Of a stretch of DNA of 13,748 bases, positions 9,875 through 13,748 are shown piece after piece (the stretch's first letter is position 1; every line of letters starts with the position of its first letter). The DNA comes from Armatimonadota bacterium. GTDB lineage: Bacteria; Armatimonadota; JAAZEB01. The position numbers and the translations under genes were made by a program. The notes beneath the pieces were generated by a model, which saw only the letters and a list, made by a program, of their open reading frames with translations, was not told the DNA's origin and made no database searches. The DNA is taken from the NCBI GenBank assembly GCA_012841485.1, contig DUUU01000228.1, forward strand, positions 1 through 13,748. The letters are read 5' to 3'.

Positions 9875-10756
9875 TTGCTCGCTCTTGATTCTCTACCGGA
9901 ATCGAAACGCCGGCTTCTCCAGCAGGGGGTCGTGCAGGTAAGCCAGATTCCGGGTGTTGAGGCAGTGGTGCTGGGCGGATCCTACGCCCGGGGGATGCAA
10001 CACGCGGATTCCGATCTCGATGTGGGCCTCTATTACCACGAGGAGCGCCCCTTCCCGGTTACTGAGGTCCGGCGCGTCGCCGCCGCGCTCTCTACCCAAG
10101 GCACACCGGTCGTCACCGACTTCTATGAATGGGGCCCCTGGGTGAACGGGGGCGCCTGGATCCACACCGAGATCACCAAGGTCGACCTGCTCTACCGCAA
10201 CCTCGATCAGGTGGAGCGAACCATCCGCGAGGCCAGCGAGGGCGTCGTCCAGTTCGACTATCTTCAGCAGCCGCCCTACGGCTTTCCGAGCGTGATCTAC
10301 CTGGCCGAGATTCACGCCTGCGTGCCCCTGCATGATCCCCACGGGCGAGTCGCCCGATTGAAAGAGCAGGTGGCTGTTTACCCGCCCAAACTGAAAGCGC
10401 GGCTAGTACAGGACTTCCTGTGGCTGGCAGAGTTCACGCTGCTCTATGCCCGCGGCTTTGCTGCTGTGTCCGATATCTACAACACCGCCGGCTGCCTCAC
10501 GCGAGTGGCGATGTGCTTGACGCAGGCGCTCTTCGCCCTGAACGAGCGCTACTTCATCACAGATAAGACCGCGCTGGCGGAAATGGCGGCTTTCCCCTTG
10601 GCGCCCCCGAGCTACTCCGAGGAGCTGGCCCGAATCCTATCCCATCCCGGCGCCACGACAGGTGAACTGTGCGCGAGCGTGGATGCACTGACGGCGCTCT
10701 GGCAGAGTGTGGTCGCGCTGGCCGGCGGCCTCTATCAACCCCGGTTCGCGCTGTAG
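9875..10756 (+). CDS. Nucleotidyltransferase-domain protein (DUF4037-like)
   Basis: A 293-residue protein whose N-terminal half is a polymerase-beta-type nucleotidyltransferase: AVVLGGSYARGMQHADSDLDVGLYY (about 30-54). It has the G35/S36 turn, the acidic pair D47/D49 and a probable third acid at D104 (ITKVDLLYR). The C-terminal helical half (LLYARGFAAVSDIYNTAGCLTRVAMCLTQALFALNERYFITDK, then FPLAPPSYSEELARIL) resembles DUF4037-type proteins. Its substrate is unknown. It is only distantly related to the nucleotidyltransferase upstream of leuS and shares no local duplication with it. The start is TTG, supported by AAGGGA (9864-9869) 5 nt upstream; there is no ATG nearby in frame. I found no convincing promoter just ahead. 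It stands alone between the leuS hairpin and repeat copy 2. Confidence 0.8.
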   Translation: MLALDSLPESKRRLLQQGVVQVSQIPGVEAVVLGGSYARGMQHADSDLDVGLYYHEERPFPVTEVRRVAAALSTQGTPVVTDFYEWGPWVNGGAWIHTEITKVDLLYRNLDQVERTIREASEGVVQFDYLQQPPYGFPSVIYLAEIHACVPLHDPHGRVARLKEQVAVYPPKLKARLVQDFLWLAEFTLLYARGFAAVSDIYNTAGCLTRVAMCLTQALFALNERYFITDKTALAEMAAFPLAPPSYSEELARILSHPGATTGELCASVDALTALWQSVVALAGGLYQPRFAL

Positions 10757-10783
10757 GCGAAATACGGCTCCGGCGAAAGGCCA

Positions 10784-11021
10784 CTGAGATTCCGACATAA
10801 GGAATCCGAAGCCTGGGATGCAGCGCGCAACCCGGCGCGCGGCGATAAATCACCGCGCTGCTTGCGAGTGAAGTCCTGTCGGGCTGGGTTGGGGATACTC
10901 CCAGATGTCTCAAAACGGCGGTGGCTGGGAGGAGAAGCCCCGAGGGGGCTTTGCCGGAAAGCAGCGCGGAGCTTCGAGCTCCGCGCGTGCGCGCGGCCTT
11001 CTCCTTATGTCGGAATCCCAG
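10784..11021 (+). mobile_element. MITE-like repeat, copy 2, complete with inverted repeats and target duplication
   Basis: A 238-bp element bounded by 20-bp terminal inverted repeats: CTGAGATTCCGACATAAGGA at the left, and at the right the reverse complement with one mismatch (TCCTTATGTCGGAATCCCAG, 11002-11021). The 7-bp AAGGCCA occurs directly outside both ends (10777-10783 and 11022-11028), as a target-site duplication would. Inside are a GCAGCGCG/CGCGCTGC stem (10820-10827 with 10854-10861) and a perfect 10-bp hairpin with a TCG loop (10964-10986). It encodes no transposase, so it would need one in trans. A related copy is at 5592-5813. I do not recognise the element as a named family. Confidence 0.82.
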
Positions 11022-11036
11022 AAGGCCAGCCGACTC

Positions 11037-11066
11037 TTGACAGGCTTCGCCTGCCTGGGGTACATT
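11037..11066 (+). promoter_or_regulatory. sigma-70 promoter of the YkgJ-type gene
   Basis: TTGACA (11037-11042), an 18-nt spacer and TACATT (11061-11066). Transcription would begin near 11073, giving a leader of about 83 nt and excluding the in-frame ATG at 11069 as the gene's start. The box starts 15 nt beyond the end of repeat copy 2. Confidence 0.75.
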
Positions 11067-11071
11067 GAATG

Positions 11072-11090
11072 CGACGCCACCGTGGCGTCG
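11072..11090 (+). promoter_or_regulatory. Palindrome at the transcription start
   Basis: CGACGCCAC-C-GTGGCGTCG is a perfect 9+1+9 palindrome lying at about +1 of the promoter just upstream. It could be an operator for a dimeric repressor or a 5'-terminal stabilising hairpin in the mRNA. Position and symmetry are seen; the function is inferred. Confidence 0.5.
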
Positions 11091-11108
11091 GGAAGGAACA
11101 GATACCCC

Positions 11109-11159
11109 ATGCTGCCGCTCGCCGGTTTCGCGTCTCTCCTGGAGCAACGGACGCGATGA
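11109..11159 (+). CDS. Candidate 16-codon leader ORF overlapping the YkgJ-type start
   Basis: ATG at 11109 opens a short frame (MLPLAGFASLLEQRTR) whose TGA overlaps the next gene's start as ATGA (11156-11159). GGAAGGA (11091-11097) lies 11 nt before its ATG, a stronger but distant ribosome-binding site compared with the GGAG before the main gene. It may couple translation of the main gene. Nothing else supports the peptide itself. Confidence 0.3.
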   Translation: MLPLAGFASLLEQRTR

Positions 11160-12433
11160 GGAAGCCGATCTCCCTGTACCTGCCGCCGGGATTCCAGCGC
11201 TACGACTGCCAGTTGTGTGGCGCCTGCTGCCGCGCCGGCTTCGCGGTCGTCACCACCGAGGAGGAACGAGAGCGCATCCGTGCCCAGGGGTGGGAGCAGC
11301 TCCCCGAGTTTCAGGGGAAGGAGCTGTTTGTCCGGAGGCCGGGGGGCGAGTACGTGGTTGGGCAGCGCGAGGATGGCGCCTGCCTCTTCCTGGGAGACGA
11401 TGGTCTCTGCCGGATCCACGCAAAGTATGGCGAGGAAGCGAAGCCGTTTGCCTGCCGGCCCTACCCCTTCATCCTGCTGCCGGTGGGTGGCGAGGTGCGC
11501 GCAAGCCTGCGCTTCGATTGCCCCGCCGTGGTGGCGAACGAGGGCCGGCCCCTCCCCCAGCATCGCGCGCATCTCCAGACGCTGGCAGCGCATGCCCTTC
11601 CGAAAGGCGCGCGCCCGCCGGCCCCGCCCCCCTTCCGAGAGGGGCTCATGCTCGAATGGCGCGAACTGAGCCTGGTTGCGGCCGCCTTCGACCGCCTCAT
11701 CGCCGCCGAGTCGCTCGATATCACCCGACGCCTCCTCGTGTGCGCGGATCTCGCCGGCCTGCTCCAGCAGGCGAAGATGGCAGACCTGGAAGGCCGCAAG
11801 CTAGAGGGATTCCTGAGCAACCTGACGCGCTGGCTCATCGAGGGCGTCGCGGCGAACCCCCTGGAGCGAAAGCGGCCCGCCGGGGGAGTCCTGCCGATGT
11901 TTCGGCAAGCCGCCGGTCTCTATGCGCGTCTAGACCGGATCGCGGAGACACAAGAGGGGGTCGCCACACGTCTGGCGCGCGTGACACGCCGGCTCTCTCA
12001 CGCGCTGCGCCTCCTCGGCGGGTGGGGCACGGTGCCCCCGGTGCGCGAGGGCTTGCCCCGCGTGCGATGGTCGGCCATGGAGCGGCCCTTTGGCATCCCA
12101 GACGCGGAGTGCGCCGAGGTGCTGGCACGCTACTATCGGGTGAAGCTAGATGCCCTCGGGTTCTGCGGGCGCGCGATGTATGGCTGGCCCTTCCTCGAAG
12201 GCGCCGGCGCGCTCTTCCACACCTACCCGCTCATCCTCTGGTTTGCCCGCCTCTTTGCCATCGGCAAGGGCAAAGAGCGGTTGGATGCCGAAGAGGTGCG
12301 CCAGGCGATCCGCGTGGTGGACCGCCCCCACGGCACCTCGGTGGCCCTCTCCGTGCGCACGGAGCGGATCCGGCTCCGCTTCCTCAGCCAGCACGAGAAC
12401 CTGAGCACCCTCATTGTCTGGTATGGCACATAG
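11156..12433 (+). CDS. YkgJ-family cysteine-cluster protein
   Basis: A 425-residue protein whose first 125 residues carry the YkgJ/zinc-iron-chelating cysteine pattern: C18, C21, C24, C25 (YDCQLCGACCRAG), then C76, C85, C100 (FACRPYPFIL) and C122. These proteins bind a metal or iron-sulfur centre; biochemical roles are mostly unassigned. The remaining 300 residues are largely helical (DLAGLLQQAKMADLEGRKLEGFLSNL; YRVKLDALGFCGRAMYGWPF) and match no domain I know, so the protein is longer than the minimal family. The start at 11156 is chosen because transcription begins near 11073 and the cysteine motif follows within 20 residues. GGAG (11141-11144) is 11 nt upstream, a long spacing, so coupling from the short leader ORF is possible. 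It is transcribed alone and ends 26 nt from a convergent gene. Confidence 0.8.
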   Translation: MRKPISLYLPPGFQRYDCQLCGACCRAGFAVVTTEEERERIRAQGWEQLPEFQGKELFVRRPGGEYVVGQREDGACLFLGDDGLCRIHAKYGEEAKPFACRPYPFILLPVGGEVRASLRFDCPAVVANEGRPLPQHRAHLQTLAAHALPKGARPPAPPPFREGLMLEWRELSLVAAAFDRLIAAESLDITRRLLVCADLAGLLQQAKMADLEGRKLEGFLSNLTRWLIEGVAANPLERKRPAGGVLPMFRQAAGLYARLDRIAETQEGVATRLARVTRRLSHALRLLGGWGTVPPVREGLPRVRWSAMERPFGIPDAECAEVLARYYRVKLDALGFCGRAMYGWPFLEGAGALFHTYPLILWFARLFAIGKGKERLDAEEVRQAIRVVDRPHGTSVALSVRTERIRLRFLSQHENLSTLIVWYGT

Positions 12434-12459
12434 CGCCGTGGGGGCAGATCATCCGCCGG

Positions 12460-13748
12460 CTACCGCGCCATCTCCTCTGCCGTCAATCCAAGCGTCCCGC
12501 CAATGGTCCGGATGAAGAGCGCCACGTCGAAGACGGGGTGAACCCGCGGCTCCAGATGCCGGACTACGTCGAGCAGGCGCCTGGCAAGCAGGCGCGCCTG
12601 CTCCCTATCGCCCCGCGCGAGGGCTTCGGCGGCCGGGGCCATCATGAGGCAGATCTCCGCGTGGTCCTTCAGATAGCGCCACGATTGCGCATGGCACTGC
12701 TCCGCGAGGTTGAGGTTCCTGTCGATCACGGGCATGAAGCCGGTCACCAGCGCCGGCACCCGGGCGAGTTTCGCGGCGGCGTCCTTCCGGCCGGCCTCGT
12801 CGCGCTCGCCCCGCAGGAAGGGCGGATCAAACAGCTCGGAGAGGCGCTGCGTGTACTCCTTGGCCCTCTCCCAATCGGCGCCGAAGGCGGACCGGAAGTG
12901 GTCATCGGCAATCGCCTCGAAGGAGGCGTCGCGGTCCCAGAGCGTCCGCGCCATCACCGCCATGAGGAGGCCGCTGGGGAGGAAGGTGCGCTGCTCCTGG
13001 CAGCTGTTGAAGCCGTTGAGGCCGATGGAGCGCAGGCCGCGGATATCCTCGTGGAGCACGCGCGCCAGCGCCCACGCGCCCGGATCCCGGAAGTGGTCCC
13101 ACATCAGGTGATAGTCGAAATCGAAGCTGTCTCCGTCGAAGGTCCTCTGCCAGCCACGCAAGAAGGCGAGGTTTCCCTCGGGCGTGCGCGGGAATTGCAG
13201 CTTATTGCGCTCGAACGGGGGGATGGTGCCCTCTCCCGTGGCGCCGCGGGTGAAGGAAGAGGAGTAGGTGCGAGTGATCGGCGCAAACATGAGGATGAAG
13301 CGGTCGGGGTTCGTCAGCTTCTCCTCCTGCGGTGGCCAGAGAAGGTCCACGTAGATCAGGAAGACGATCCTCGTTGGTACGCCGCGCGCGGTCAACTCGG
13401 CATCCACCTCGTTGCACAGCTTCACGTAGAGGTCTGACGGCAGGTGGTCGCGGCATAGGGGGCACTCGCACTGGTTGTTGCTCCCGTCCGCCAACCACAG
13501 ATGCACGATATCCACCTCCGGGTGCTCCGCCGCGTAGTCGGCGACAGCGCGGACCACGATCCGGCGCGTCTCCGGGTTGCCATAGCAAAGGTTGGTGTTC
13601 AACGGGATCCCGCCCCACAGCTCGCGCTTGCCGTTCACCTCGGCCACGTGTTGATAATAGCTCTCGGGTACCGGGTCGGTGTAGGGGAACCAGCCGAGGC
13701 CGGCCACGCCGAAGGGGTCGCACGTCCAGCCATGCCCCACCATGTGCA
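12460..13748 (-). CDS. DUF4838-domain protein, N-terminus cut off by window edge
   Basis: The frame is open to the right edge, so the true start lies outside; the first in-frame ATG seen (13743) is internal-looking (HMVGHGWTCDPF). The visible 428 residues show DUF4838 features: YYQHVAEVNGKRELWGG, LCYGNPETRRIVVRAVADYAAEHPEVDIVHLWLADGSNNQCECPLC, then VKLCNEVDAELTARGVPTRIVFLIYVDLLWPP. Proteins with this domain usually have a carbohydrate-active TIM-barrel fold and often a glycosidase-like N-terminal domain, suggesting glycan breakdown outside the cytoplasm. No substrate can be named, and a signal peptide cannot be judged because the N-terminus is missing. The C-terminal 200 residues are helical (FDPPFLRGERDEAGRKDAAAKLARV to LTAEEMAR). 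It converges on the YkgJ-type gene with no clear terminator in the 26 nt between them. Confidence 0.8.
   Translation of the reverse strand, partial: HMVGHGWTCDPFGVAGLGWFPYTDPVPESYYQHVAEVNGKRELWGGIPLNTNLCYGNPETRRIVVRAVADYAAEHPEVDIVHLWLADGSNNQCECPLCRDHLPSDLYVKLCNEVDAELTARGVPTRIVFLIYVDLLWPPQEEKLTNPDRFILMFAPITRTYSSSFTRGATGEGTIPPFERNKLQFPRTPEGNLAFLRGWQRTFDGDSFDFDYHLMWDHFRDPGAWALARVLHEDIRGLRSIGLNGFNSCQEQRTFLPSGLLMAVMARTLWDRDASFEAIADDHFRSAFGADWERAKEYTQRLSELFDPPFLRGERDEAGRKDAAAKLARVPALVTGFMPVIDRNLNLAEQCHAQSWRYLKDHAEICLMMAPAAEALARGDREQARLLARRLLDVVRHLEPRVHPVFDVALFIRTIGGTLGLTAEEMAR

Noticed and set aside
11065..13437. 790-codon plus-strand open frame across the YkgJ-type and DUF4838 genes
   Set aside because: It spans two convergent genes and is Arg/Pro/Gly/Ala-rich; both real frames carry family motifs.

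Overview
This is a GC-rich bacterial chromosomal window (by eye well above 60% G+C) with ordinary housekeeping genes, a transcription-attenuating leucine T-box, consensus sigma-70 promoters and a small non-autonomous mobile repeat. The T-box leader, the Bacillus-like UvrC and the DUF4838 carbohydrate-type protein fit a Gram-positive-like or deep-branching soil or thermophile lineage (Chloroflexota, Armatimonadota or similar). That placement is inference; the sequence alone does not fix the phylum.

Layout. On the minus strand at the left are a GAF-domain protein cut by the window edge and uvrC. uvrC is read from a TTGACA-N17-TATGAT promoter, divergent from a perfect TTGACA-N17-TATAAT promoter on the plus strand. 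The plus-strand promoter drives a ~310-nt leucine T-box leader (CTC specifier, TGGT tRNA-end contact, terminator), then leuA and a class I SAM methyltransferase only 12 nt behind it. A hairpin closes that unit. Next comes a first copy of a ~225-240 bp repeat, directly abutting the promoter of a two-gene unit: an AadA/DUF4111-type nucleotidyltransferase and leuS. The leuS ribosome-binding site is formed by the last codons of the nucleotidyltransferase gene. A 13-bp hairpin follows leuS, then ~440 nt with only a decayed-looking minus-strand reading frame. A second, unrelated nucleotidyltransferase (DUF4037-like) follows. The second, complete copy of the repeat has 20-bp terminal inverted repeats and a 7-bp target duplication. 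It lies just upstream of the promoter of a YkgJ-type cysteine-cluster protein gene. A convergent DUF4838 protein runs off the right edge.

How it fits together. Leucine supply (leuA under tRNA-Leu control) and leucine use in translation (leuS) are close neighbours but are wired differently: only leuA has a T-box. The most striking oddity is that the nucleotidyltransferase directly upstream of leuS begins with 18 codons that are a diverged copy of the first 18 codons of leuS. This implies that a foreign gene was captured onto a duplicated leuS start. The second highlight is the pair of MITE-like repeats, each parked in the same orientation immediately upstream of a sigma-70 promoter.
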